From contig NC_056535.1 of NCBI RefSeq assembly GCF_910596095.1, positions 28,614,505 through 28,678,504 on the forward strand: a stretch of 64,000 bases of DNA, given 5' to 3'. The DNA is from Thunnus maccoyii (lineage: Eukaryota > Chordata > Actinopteri > Scombriformes > Scombridae). A program made the translations under genes and the position numbers. The notes beneath the pieces were generated by a model that did no database searches, had not been told where the DNA came from, and saw nothing but the letters and a program-made list of their open reading frames with translations. Of this stretch, positions 1-18,032 are shown piece by piece. The number at the start of each line of letters is the position of its first letter. Within the stretch, counting starts at the first letter, position 1.

Positions 1-268
1 CAATAATTCATACTACATTATTGTAATACCACTTACTGAAGAGGAAAATTAGAGAAAACAAAGTGATTATGACACTGGTTTAAAAAAAAAAAAATTGGGG
101 AGGATTGCTCCTGGAATTCTGATTGGCTGACAGCTGATTGCTGCGTTGTGATTGGCTGAAATTCCAGCGACACATCAGGTTGGTCGTTGAAGAGTGGTCG
201 ACTTTGTGGGTAGGGCCAGAGCTGAGGGGTGCGGTCTGATCCTGGAATGAGCGGAACGTGGGTGGGGT
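1..268 (-). other. cpne1: cpne1 3' UTR (partial)
   Basis: This is the sequence downstream of the cpne1 stop codon on the minus strand. I see no AATAAA on the minus strand here, so the UTR probably runs past the left edge of the window. Two copies of an ATTGGCTGA motif occur at about 121-155, but nothing else stands out. Confidence 0.6.
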
Positions 269-7213
<6,945 letters not shown>

Positions 7214-7634
7214 TCAGATCAGGATTCAATACAGAACATAACAAGTTTTTATAGAATAACTTCAGTGTCACAACAAAATGTACAGTTGGTCACATTAAAC
7301 TTTCTGACATCTGCCAATGAAAAACAAACACTGGTTAGAAAACTGCTCAAAAAGCAGGAACCTATTTCAGTACAGAAACTGAAAGACAACGCCGGTTACT
7401 GCTTCTGTTTTATCTCCTCTGTTCTCTGAATTAAAACCAACACAAAACACAATTTGCAAACACATCTATAACAGAGGAGTCCTGATGGAGGACTCATGAT
7501 GGAGTTAGAGACAAACATATGGATCAGAGGACATTCAAGTGATTAGAGGAACTGAACATAGACACAACACACAGCAAACCACAAAATAATAAAGTGGTTA
7601 ATGAACTGGACACCATTAACTGTTTGATACATAA

Positions 7635-7845
7635 AATGTCAGAAATTAGTCAAGCAGTCCAAAAATCAAAAAGTCCAAAAGGATGCTCAGTTTATAGAAA
7701 ATGACGAAAACCAGCAAATATTCACATTAGAGAATCTAGAACCACTGAAGTTTTAGCATTTTTGCTTTAAAAATAACAATCATTATCAAAATAGTTGCAA
7801 CAACTTATCAACTAATAATTCATTTCTGCTCTACATCATGTTTGG
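7635..7845. repeat. Dispersed teleost repeat, AATCGATTA family, copy 1
   Basis: Diverged copy of a repeat recurring through the window. Shared landmarks are ATAAAATGTCAGAAA, GTCCAAAA, a CATTTTTGCTTTAAAAA segment and an end rich in AATTAATCGATTA-like words next to GTTGCAGC. It lies in the cpne1 5' UTR intron. It is probably a non-autonomous element; the class is not assignable by eye. Confidence 0.6.
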
Positions 7846-8396
7846 ACCACAAACTGGAAAAATCTTCATCACTTCAACCTGAAAATAAATGAAATGAACT
7901 CATATCTCCAGCAGCAGCAGCAGCTTTCTGCTGTGTCTCGTTCTAACCCATCCAGACCCAGAGCTGACCTGCAAACCCTGTACAGACTCAAACCCTCTTC
8001 TGCTCGGTCAGAGGTCACTCTCAACACCACATTTTATATGATTCTTCAAACATTTGCTTGCACTAAAACAATAAGTTACAGAGTTCTGCTGACACCTAAA
8101 TTATGGTACGTCAAAAGCTCTCTGTGACAGTCTGTAGAGATAAACCTGTATGACTTTGCAAATTTATCTTTCCAACATGCAAAGGAGGCTGTTGAACCTC
8201 CAACAGACACTGAATGAACTGACTGAACCTCAAAGAATTTTCTTCAACAGCAGCTATGAACTGCGGCTGGGCTCTCTGTATGTTACGTGAATAGACTCTT
8301 CTATGAGGATGTGGTGGGTCACTGGTCTCATGTCTAAATGAAAAACAAGTTCAACTGGAACAAAATCTGTCACAGCCTGAAGTGATGGAAAATAAT

Positions 8397-8560
8397 GAGT
8401 TTTTTTTTTTGTTTGTAATTGAATAATCATTTTGAATAACTTTTTAAGAAAAAAAAAAGTTCAAATGACCTGACTCCGGCTTCTTAAATGTGAATGACTG
8501 AACGAGACATTTCAGGAAGTCACCTTGGGCTGTTAGTTGCAGCCCTAGCACACAACAAAG
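8397..8560. repeat. AATCGATTA-family repeat, copy 2 (partial)
   Basis: Contains the AATAATCATTTTGAATAACTTTTTAAGAAAA segment, a GGCTTCTTAAATGTGAAT segment and a terminal GTTAGTTGCAGCCCTAG, all shared with other copies. The middle is deleted relative to the 24.3-kb copy. Confidence 0.6.
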
Positions 8561-8577
8561 TTCATCTACCAAACAAC

Positions 8578-9018
8578 CAGTGGTTGAAAGTAACTAATTA
8601 CATTAACTCAAGTACTATACTTAAAAGTACAATACTGATGTGCCTGAACTTTACTACTAAATTACCATTTTAATGCTACTTAACTTTTTACTTTAACCTC
8701 CTACATTTCAGACTGATATTGTACTATTGTACTCTACAATGCTTTGTCATGAAAATGCTTGTCACCTATAAACGCATCAGTATTAATAATCGTAATTAAA
8801 TAATTGTATAAAAATAATAATTTAACACTGACAGAGCCCCTTTAACCTCAATAAGGACAACTTCTACTTTTACACCTAACGTACATTTTGCTGAGAAATA
8901 AATGTTGTCTTTTATTCATCACAATTAAAACTATGAATGTTGGACTTGTAAGATAGTATTTTTAAATTGAATTGAATTGAATTTAAATTGAAAGATCTGA
9001 ATATTTCTCCCACTACTG
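8578..9018. mobile_element. hAT-like non-autonomous DNA element
   Basis: It starts CAGTGGTTGAAAGTAACTAA and ends AATATTTCTCCCACTACTG, the reverse complement of a CAGTRGTKG-type terminus. The interior reads AACTCAAGTACTATACTTAAAAG and is A/T rich without an ORF. The short CAGTG-type terminal repeats are characteristic of hAT elements. The 8-bp flanks (CAAACAAC and CTGAGAAC) match poorly, so any target-site duplication has decayed. It resembles a very common teleost repeat. Confidence 0.65.
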
Positions 9019-9184
9019 CTGAGAACATAGTAAGGGAAAATTATTTCTGTTGATAAATATATACATCAGTTTTTAAAAAAAAACTTTTGTACTTTAACAA
9101 TGCAGATCACCTTGACTTTTCACATTATAACACCTACCTGTGCATCAAGAGCACTTTGTGATTCATTAGATGCCAGTCATGCCA

Positions 9185-9450
9185 TTGTTTTTACTCATCT
9201 GAAAATTATTTTCTCAACTGACTGATTAATCATTTGATCTATAAAATGTAAAAAAAAAAAAAAAGTTCCCCAGCATCCAAGGTGACATCGACAAATAGTC
9301 TTGTAAAATGCCCAAAATCCAAAGATATTCATTTTACAATGATATAAAAAAAGAGACAAAAGCATCAAATCTTCACAACTGGGAAACTGCAACCTGAGAG
9401 TGAGTGTTTATTGATCAATGACTCAAACAATTAATCGATCACCACACCCA
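9185..9450. repeat. AATCGATTA-family repeat, copy 3
   Basis: Recognisable by CTGATTAATCATTTGATCTATAAAATG, CCAAGGTGACATC, CCAAAGATATTCA and a terminal CAATTAATCGATCACC. It contains a 15-base A run. Confidence 0.65.
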
Positions 9451-9780
9451 CAACACAACCAACGGTGAATGCACCAGACAGATTTAAATTCTGGCCACAT
9501 TAAAAGCTTTCAGGTTACTTTACCTCACCTGAACCTTTTCACTGTTGTACCAGTGACTGTTTTCCTCTCAGACTGTGAATGAACTGAGCCAGTGGCACCT
9601 CATGTAAACACCAGTATGATAACGTAAAAAAACAAGTTAAACTGAAGTTGTTAAACCAGTCTGCCAGTCAAACCAGGATGATTTACCAAACACACATACA
9701 CATCCTCTCTCTCTCTCTCTCTCTCAAATTCACCAGCCATTCAACAGTAAATAATCAATAATTAATTAATTTCACACCCT

Positions 9781-9846
<66 letters not shown>
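9781..9846. repeat. (CA)n microsatellite
   Basis: Two long CA runs are interrupted by a single GA dinucleotide. The tract lies about 200 bp downstream of the inferred cpne1 first exon, inside intron 1. A (CT)n run precedes it at 9708-9724. Confidence 0.95.
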
Positions 9847-9848
<2 letters not shown>

Positions 9849-10051
9849 GCATTGTGTCGACACAGACAGTGTAAATCACCTTATCGGGGCCGTTATGCTT
9901 TATCTCCTTTAAAACCACAGAAAGCGACCGACAGCCAACTACCTACAGAGAGTCTGCAACAGGGAACGACACCTTTTCAGTCAGAATAAACACACCGTAT
10001 AGTACACTAACCGACCTAACCACTATGTTAAGACTTTTTACAGAAACTTAC

Positions 10052-10140
10052 CACTGCAAAGAATTCCGATTTTAACAGCAACTAAAGCAGAAGACAAGCT
10101 TAGCGCAGCAGCTTAAGCTAACAGGGAGCGGCAGATAGCG
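10052..10140 (-). other. cpne1: cpne1 non-coding first exon (5' end approximate)
   Basis: On the minus strand a strong donor (G|GTAAGTTT) sits at 10044-10051. It would join this exon to the coding exon that starts exactly at ATG (7189). The high end is a guess, placed just below the CCAAT-rich block. The intervening 2.9-kb intron (7190-10051) holds only repeats. Confidence 0.55.
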
Positions 10141-10275
10141 ATCCTGCGCCCTGATTGGACAGGTAGTTGCATAACCGCGTTCTGATTGGATAGAACGACT
10201 GTTAATCACGCCCTCTGGCCTCAGAGAAACTGGGTGTAGCCGCAGAAAAAGAAACACTTCCGACCAGATATAGCA
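10141..10275 (-). promoter_or_regulatory. Probable cpne1 promoter with CCAAT boxes
   Basis: Two inverted CCAAT boxes (ATTGGA on the plus strand at about 10155 and 10185, reading TCCAAT on the gene strand) lie in a GC-richer segment with CpGs, immediately upstream of the inferred first exon. No TATA box is evident, as expected for a housekeeping promoter. Inference only. Confidence 0.5.
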
Positions 10276-11439
10276 ATGCCCTGCTTCCTTTAAAATGTTG
10301 CCCACTAGATCACTCAATCAATCATTAATACACAAAATATAAGAAAGTGCTATTCCAAATAAAAATTAGCCACTGAACAAGTTCTTTCTGATGAATGAAT
10401 TGTATTATATATGGCTATATTATCAAAAAACACCTACTGGCCTGGACTTATGCATCCCTCTACATGCCTTCAGGAATATTCATAACAAAAAACTCAATAT
10501 AGACAATTACACACACACATACAAAAAAAGAAACAAACACTGGAAGTATGACTGGGAGGTAGGGTAGGAACAAGAACAGTGGCAGAAATAAAGCTCACCG
10601 GAGTCTACAAACGTTAAATGTCAGTATGAATACAACTTATTTCACCAGCTTCTGAATTATGTATGCCAAATGTATGCCACAAAGTCTTATGGTCATCAAT
10701 TGAACAAATTACAGCACCAACAACAATCATACAACCATGGGTCCAGCTTATTATAACAAAAGGAATCAAAGTAAATAGGATCAGACAGACTGATTGCTCA
10801 AAAAACATCTTATTGAAGTTCATAGTCTCTCTAGCCCTGTAACACTGACGCTGCTCTCTTCATAGATACATTTAAAAAAAAATTTTAAGCTGTTATTCTT
10901 GCCTAAACATGCAGGTTTCTGTGGTTTCCAGTTCAGCACTATGACTCATTTCACAGATAGAAAAGTCAAGTCCAGCAATACAATTTACAATCCAATCCGC
11001 TATTGAAAAATTTGGCATATTTGTATTGAACCAGAATCAATGAAAACAAAGATGTAACTTAGATTTAAAATGTTACTGCTGTAAAACATGGATGACTTTG
11101 AGCTGACCTATTTTAAAGTTTAGGTGTGTGAAACATACTTTTTATTTTCTGATCAAAACAAGGCTTCATTACATCCTCTACAATGGCCTACTGAATTTCT
11201 TTTTTTTAATGACTATAAAAAAGTTACATCTATTGGGTTATGGGTCAAACTTGACCCAGTCGTAATTATGGATTGTTTATGCAGAGAAATACATAGTAAA
11301 TGTGGCCAAACCATCATGTAAAACAAAAAATACAACAAAAAAAATAACAGTAATGAAATCCTATAAAAATAGTATAATATTGTGTAGGAATATTAAAATT
11401 ATGTTTCATGCCAAGATAGCATATTGACTTGAATTCAAT

Positions 11440-11960
11440 TGTAGAGTGGCATGCAGGAAATATGATCTCATGCACACACACCCACTCTCTCTTTCATTAA
11501 CGCCCTACAGACAGACAGACACACACACACACACACACACACACACATTTCCTGTTCCCCAGCTGTATAGCACTATATAGACTGTGGCATTCTTACAATT
11601 TATTTCTCACATCTCACCACACATCTGGCACAACACACACACACACTCATTGACCTACATCACTTCTGGGGACATTATGTAGACTTGCATTCATTTCCTG
11701 GAGACTTACCCTAGCCGTAACCATAACAACTGACCCAAAAATCAGCTTTTTACCAATTGGGGACACAGCTGTTGTCCCCCATTGGATGAGCCGTCCCCAA
11801 TTAACTGGTCTTTAGTCTGAAATTTGTCTAGCAGTATATAGGCTGTGGCTTTCTTGCGTTTAATTTTTCACATCTCACCACACACCTTGCACAACACATG
11901 CACAAACACAAACGCACACACACAAACACATGCATGTAAACACGCACACACATCATGCCA
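11440..11960. repeat. Internally duplicated dispersed repeat, copy A
   Basis: A block with TATAGACTGTGGCATTC, TTTCTCACATCTCACCACAC and CTGGCACAACACAC (about 11570-11640) recurs at about 11830-11905 with roughly 85% identity by eye. Between the copies is a motif GGAGACTTACCCTAGCCGTAACC followed by GGGGACACAGCTGTTGTCCCC. The same middle unit recurs at 13.2 kb. It contains telomere-like ACCCTAACC words but no telomeric array. Confidence 0.6.
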
Positions 11961-13189
11961 GAGATGACACTTGTTGTGTGATTGACCAAATCAAATTTTG
12001 TTTTTGGAAGTCAAACTGACTTTTCTCCTTTTTTCATAGGGAAGTATATACGGTCAGTTTTTACCCATAACACAAAAGATGTAACTATAATTGCTCATTT
12101 TTAACATATAAGAAAATATGAACAAGTTCTTTTGGGAATTAATTTATCAGATCATCTCATGGTCTTATTTGCCTGTTCTGTTCATCATAAGTAATAAAAC
12201 AGATAAATTGTGCCTATTTGAAACTAAAAATGATTTGTAGATTATACGTTAAATGTGGTATAAGGTACATAAAATATCAAAATAAGTATACATATGCTAT
12301 GTGGTTATATATGGTTATTGATGAATAATAATTCACTTAGCAGATAAAACATTTTACTGGATGATAATTAGTGTTTTTTTCAGTGCTTGTTAATAAATTC
12401 AAACACGGGTCAAGCACTAAAGGTGTAAAAAAACAGCAGTGTTCGGACATTCAGTTTGTGCATTAACAAATAAAAATTAATTGTATAGTGTTAAATTTAG
12501 CCTATTAAATTCATTTTGCTAAGATCAATTTTAACCTGTGCTTTAATTTGGTGAGTGTAAAATACCACATTATGCCACTTTGAACTTTGACTAAACAAAA
12601 ACTTAGCTCAACATCCACTTGCTAGTTTTTGTCCCTCAGGGCTTTCAACCATATCTTAAGGACTTCCTCAGCAGATGCTCATTTGTGACAGAGATAGTAT
12701 TGAAATTATAGCAGTAAAACTGACCACAATGTCATCCACTGTAGAAGACAGTGTAAGTGGACCTTCAGTTAAGATTTTTTAATGTTTACTTTTGTTTGTT
12801 TCCAAGGTGAAGAATAAACTTTCATGCTCACTTTGTGAATGATGAAGTACATTTGTGTGCTTTTATGTTGAGGAGTAGATACTCACACCGGAAGTACTGT
12901 TGCTGAATCTCATAAGCCTGATGAACTACTACAAAGATCAAAGAGTATAATTGAGGGCAGATGTAACAGAGTAAGAACAGAATAAACTGATCACAGTATG
13001 AGTCAACCTCCTCACAGAGAACAACAGTTTAATTTTATTCATCCTTTTGCTGTGGAACCACAGTGAAGTCAGAAAAAGCTGCAGCGTCATATCGCATGAG
13101 AAAAAAGAACATGAAAGACCAAACCAAAGAAAAATACAGTCCTGAGAGAGAAAAGGGGCATAATGTACAAAACCAGTGTTCTTTTAAAT

Positions 13190-13435
13190 CCTGTAGATCT
13201 CACACACAAACATAGGTTTACTTAAGTCACTTTTGGGGTATTTTCATTAATTTACTGGAGACTTACCCTAACCCTAACCATAACCACTACTTGCTTGACC
13301 CTAACCTTAATCCAAAAATCATCTTTTTACCCATTTGGGACACAACTTTTGTCCCCAATTGCACAAACTGTTCCCAATCAACTGGTCTTGAGTCTGGTGT
13401 GTGTCCCTGAAAGTGACATAAGTCATACCCACCCA
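13190..13435. repeat. Dispersed repeat, copy B (GGAGACTTACCCTAACC unit)
   Basis: Shares the stretch from ACTTTTGGGG through GGAGACTTACCCTAACCCTA to GTCCCCAATTG and AACTGGTCTTGAGTCTG with the 11.4-kb block, but lacks its flanking duplicated units. Class unknown. Confidence 0.6.
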
Positions 13436-14204
13436 CTCACACACATACACACTGAGCTCCTGCTTCAGCCATCTTTGACATCATCATCATCACATCCTCT
13501 AATGATCCATTTCTTAGAAAAAACTGCTCACATTTTTAGTTGAACCTCTTACTTTCAGCTGAACCCTCCACTGTCTCCAACTCAAGCTGTTTGTCTCAAC
13601 TATTCAAACTCAGAGGTTTTCTTTTAAATTCGGCTGAGTATCCAAAGATCTGCAGGTCCATGCTTAAATTTTGAGAAAACCTGTCAAAAACATGAAGATC
13701 ATAATCAATAAGCTATAATACTGAGAACAAAATGATCCCATGCTTTGTTCTGCACCAGGTCAGACTGTGGTCTAATAGTTACCATGTGAAAAATAGATGG
13801 AATAACAATAGATTAAATAATACTATACCACTTGCATTAGTGTTATTTTGAGTTTCATGTCTCACAAAGACTAACAATGAAATGATTATATTATCCTCAG
13901 ACAGAACCTGTTTAATTGTAAAGGAGACACTGGTCTAAAATTGAGGGGAAAAGGGGGTCAAGATAAACATGGTTCTGTCCTTCCTTTTTTAACACCCTGT
14001 TTTCATTATCTGTTGGTTTTTTGCAAGTCATTGAGAGACAAGATGTCTGATAAGGAGTTGAGGTGCAAGCTTTGACTGTAGCTTAATTAAAGACCAATTT
14101 GATTAAATTTCTACAGGTCAGGACTGAACTACTGCATAGGCTGAGACATGCTGTGTTGAGAAGAATTTAGAAAACCGTCACATAAACCTATCGCTTCATC
14201 AAAC

Positions 14205-14535
14205 TTTATGCCATCTACTGTCTCAAGGCTAACTTCTACTTTCCACCATTTACTGTCTAAACACTACCATATACAGGCGACCATCTACAGACTACTATCT
14301 ACTGTCTGAATGCTACCATCTACTATCTAGACCAGTGGCTTTCAAAGTGGGGTCCGGGGACCTTCAGGAGTCCTTGAGGGGGTTGGTGGTCAGTTTAGGG
14401 GTCCTTGACGTGAAGAAGTTTGAGAACCACTGGTCTAGACGCTACCATCTACTGTCTAAACTCTATAATCTACAGACTACCATGTACCATACAGCATATC
14501 ATGTGCCAATTACCATCTACAGGCCCTGTCTCCCT
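14205..14535. repeat. Degenerate CTACCATCTACTGTCTAAA tandem array
   Basis: Variants of the unit (CTACCATCTACTGTCTAAA, CTACAGACTACTATCTACTG and so on) repeat at about 20-25 bp spacing on both sides of the hAT-like insert at 14333-14432. It is a small minisatellite split by a transposon. Confidence 0.7.
14333..14432. mobile_element. 100-bp hAT-type MITE with target-site duplication
   Basis: The terminal inverted repeats are CAGTGGCTTTCAAA and TTTGAGAACCACTG, matching at 12 of 14 positions. The 8-bp flanks are ATCTAGAC (14325-14332) and GTCTAGAC (14433-14440), identical at 7 of 8. The CAGTGGTTCTCAAA-type terminus and 8-bp duplication together are diagnostic of hAT elements. It has no ORF, so it needed a transposase from elsewhere, and it interrupts a tandem array. 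Confidence 0.85.
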
Positions 14536-16660
14536 TTGTTACCTGTCCTCTATGGTTCTTCAAGGTGAATCTAAGACTGTTATTGATGATGATCGTCTAC
14601 AGGCTACAACAGAACATTTATAGGCTATTGTTGATACAGAATCTTTTATTTCTCATGTGTATCTTTGTCTGTCACTCACCTGCAAGTCCCGCTTTCTGTC
14701 TGTCTGTCTATTGGTAAGTATGGGGGGGAGGGGGGGCATCGGCAGGTGATTGATTGACAGCTCATTAGTCATTTAGTGATCATTTTACCCCTGTCCCACA
14801 ACACACTGTTCACCAGACTCACATCCTTTGCAGAAGCCAAGTGTCACATCAGGATTTTTCTTTTATTTCCATTGCATTTTTGTCCTTTTCTCCACACACC
14901 AGGTCCGATAACACACACACACACACAATCATTCTTATCAACAATCATTTGTCTAAAAAGTGTTTCACTTCACTTTATTAAGACCTGTTCATCTATCTCA
15001 CGTACACAAACATACACACTTCAACACTGCATGCAACCAGGCAAACACTCTTATCTGTGTACTTGTTTGGAGATCAGCCATTTCCTGTACGGAGTCGGCT
15101 CCTCTTCAGACAAAAATCAAGCATGTGGGTGAATTAACTACCTTCCTCCACTGACGCCTCTTTCATATATCAGACTATATGTGTGGCCTAAACAGTTTTA
15201 TTGAAGCACCTCACAGAAGCCGATAACAGCTGACTGATAATATGTAGGTTATTTATACTGAAATAAAATCTTAATTGTTTTATCTTTATGGTAATTATGT
15301 TTTATAGTTATATGTCATTATCTGGGTATAAATGATGTTGATAACCGTTACATTCTGTACAGGCCTCTTTGTATTTTAGCTTTGTTCTGAGGCTAAGAAA
15401 GGGAACAGACTACATGATAAATCCCACTTGCATTGAGCATGAAGGACAGAAACCTATTCTGAGACGTTAGTTTTCTCCTGATCACCATTAAACTGTTTCC
15501 ATGAATGTGATGATCAAATCTTTGCTTAGAGATAACTGAATTAAAAACCTAAATATGAGCACCATTCATCTATGTGGGCATTTTCTTGACAAAACAAAGA
15601 TCACAGTGAACATCTTTTACATTCATTTGCAGGACTTAAGTGTTACCTCACAATACTTTTTGTTATTTCCTCTGATCCATATTTCTGGAGGACGTCCAAA
15701 CTATAACAATAGCTGCAGCCACTGGCTGTGATCATAGCACAAGTAGCTATATGAAGTTATTGCAAAGGTAGTTCCGAAACAAATTCCTACCATGAACACA
15801 AGGGATCTAAAAAACTTTATATCGCCTCAGCAGCTCTCAGCTCCTGTAGCATGAAACACCTAGAACATCAGGAACATTGATGAGACCCGGTGGCTGTTTT
15901 TGTCTGACGCAAAACACTAAATCATGCCAAATCAATCCAATAAAATGTGCTGCTTGACTCCATGTTGGCCCATCAGCCATTAGCTTCCCTGCTAGTTTAG
16001 TTAGCCTGTACACTTGCATAACTGTTAGCATAAATGTGGAGGCGTTCACTAATGCTGGGAGACAGTACAGGGGAAAACTTCTCAACCAGGCAGGTATGGT
16101 AAAGTATGCCAGGATTCACAGACTGAACACACACAAACTGTATAGTTTGGTTTAATGTCAGCATGGAAATGCAAACCAGATTCATGATCCTACAGAACAG
16201 ATTTACCAACTTTAACGGGAAAGGGTGACCTGAACCTGTTTAAACCTCTCATGTGTCTTTGTTTTTATATTTGAGAACTTTGCCAATGATTACATCTGAG
16301 TCACAGAAGTTGAACATTGGTCCTTGCTGTTAGCAGAGGCGGTATGGTAGTTTTGTTGTTTTAATTTTGATTTGAAGTCAAATTTCGATTTGATTTGAAG
16401 TCTCAAATGTAAAAGTGGTGATTACATGAGGCACAACCTGGAGCCATTTCCTGGATCAAAGTGTAGGTCATGAAGGTTGCCTGTATTCCACACAGAACCA
16501 ACCTGGTCTTCCATTCAAGTTTTAACAATGAAGAAACAAGTGACTTGGTTATTCAAAAATGGACTAATGAATCAGATAAATTTCCGTCATCAGACAGTGA
16601 GGAGGAGACAGTCAGAGAAAGCTGATCTTGGGTGAGGAGATGTGCTTCAGGAACATTTTT

Positions 16661-16666
16661 TTTATT
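16661..16666 (-). terminator. Poly(A) signal AATAAA for rbm12
   Basis: TTTATT on the plus strand reads AATAAA on the gene strand, in the context GGCTAATAAAAAAAATG. It is the first canonical signal I noticed downstream of the rbm12 stop. Confidence 0.5.
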
Positions 16667-17014
16667 AGCCAAAGCAAAGGAGACTCCACATCATGTATGG
16701 TTATACCATCATACAGGTTTGTTCACACAGACAGTAGAAACAAAAAATATGTTTAAGGTGGAAACATCCATAACATTATCAAACATACATATAATAAAAA
16801 TCTACCAAACTAAAAATTCTATTGACTTCATCTCAGCGCTCTACAGTCCAAACACCTATTGCGCTTGTGCAGTGGGAAGGAGGAGTTGGGGGGTGGCATT
16901 GTCCAAACACAGCAACATCAGAAAAATGTGACAGAGGAAAAGAATTCAGCAGCCCAAAGTCATAATTTACAGAATAAAACATGAGTCAGCAATCTCTCCA
17001 TCTCACATCATCTT

Positions 17015-17600
17015 CATAGCAACAGAGCACAGCTGTCAAGAGGTTACCATAGTAAGAGAAATAATTATCATTTTATGATGGCCAATACAGTGTTGACCTT
17101 TCACGGTAAACAAAGCTTGATGTCAATATATTTTAACCATAGAAAAGGGGCATGTCAACATTTCACCAAAGCAACAGAGCATAAACATTTGATAATGGCA
17201 ACATAGCTTTTATCATAATTTTGCCATAGCAACAGAGAATGTGAAGAGGATAGCAACAGAGCACCAACATTTCACTGTGGTAGAAAAGCTTTTCATCTAC
17301 AGCATGTTTTACCATAGCAACAGAGCATGTAGAGAGTTTACCATAGCAATAGAGCATGTAAAGGTTTTAACATAGCAACAGAACATGTAAAGATTTTACC
17401 ATAGCAAGATAGAATAAACATTTTATCATGGCAACATACCAGGGGTTTTCATCATCATCATCATCATCATCTTACCATAGCAACAAAGCATGTAAAGATA
17501 ATGCCATAGCAACAGAGCATGTAAATTTTAAACCCCAGCAGCACAGCATATTTGAGCGCATAGATCAGCTTCACTGTAATCATCATTTTACCATGGCAAC
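17015..17600. repeat. CCATAGCAACAGAGCATGTAAA repeat array in rbm12 3' UTR
   Basis: CCATAGCAAC or a close variant occurs at 17015, 17166, 17224, 17249, 17312, 17341, 17371, 17399, 17427, 17475, 17503 and 17591. It is often followed by AGAGCATGTAAA, at irregular spacing of about 25-60 bp. CCATRGCAAC is the reverse complement of GTTGCYATGG, the half-site of the RFX X-box. Confidence 0.85.
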
Positions 17601-18032
17601 AAAACAGGTGAATATGTTCAACATGTCCCAGCTCTGGACATCACTAGACAAAAAGCTAGATTATCATGGAAACACAGTAAGAAAGGACCAACATCATGCC
17701 AATGTCATCGTCATCATTATCATCATCATAATTTTGTGCTACCAGAGTCACTGGTGGAGCTGCAGGAAAGAGCAAAGTCTGGATCAGATTCTTCCTACAA
17801 GACAGAGTGCAGGGGGCGGAGCTTACCTGCCATTATCTACACACAAAGGAGGAGCTTCAGTAATACTGACATCAAGTGGACAGGGCAAGGTCTAAACCGG
17901 GCTGCTAACAGTGGGGTTTGGATCCTGGATCAGGTATAGTTTGCGTTGGTTTTGTTTGACCTGGATGGTTGATCCAGGTAGGATTAATGTCTGTTATCCA
18001 CAGTCAAAAGTCAGTCTTTTTTGGGTGGGGCT

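Larger units (their letters stand above)
10300..16640. other. Intergenic region between cpne1 promoter and rbm12 3' end
   Basis: No coding exon with credible splice sites or recognisable protein similarity is visible on either strand. The segment is A/T rich, with (CA) microsatellites (11519-11548) and the repeats listed separately. The translated frames seen here are short and lack family features. Confidence 0.6.
16640..18032 (-). other. rbm12: rbm12 3' UTR
   Basis: It extends from the rbm12 stop to about 20 bases beyond an AATAAA on the minus strand at 16661-16666. It contains an array of CCATAGCAACAGAGCATG repeats (17015-17600) and two ATC-type trinucleotide runs (about 17447-17471 and 17704-17730). 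The extent is inferred from the poly(A) signal only. Confidence 0.6.

Noticed and set aside
13260-13320. TAACCC-like words suggesting an interstitial telomere
   Set aside because: Only three or four imperfect units, inside a dispersed repeat that recurs at 11.7 kb.
17428-17895. 155-codon plus-strand frame with poly-Ser and poly-Ile runs
   Set aside because: Translation of trinucleotide and CATAGCAAC repeats antisense to the rbm12 3' UTR.
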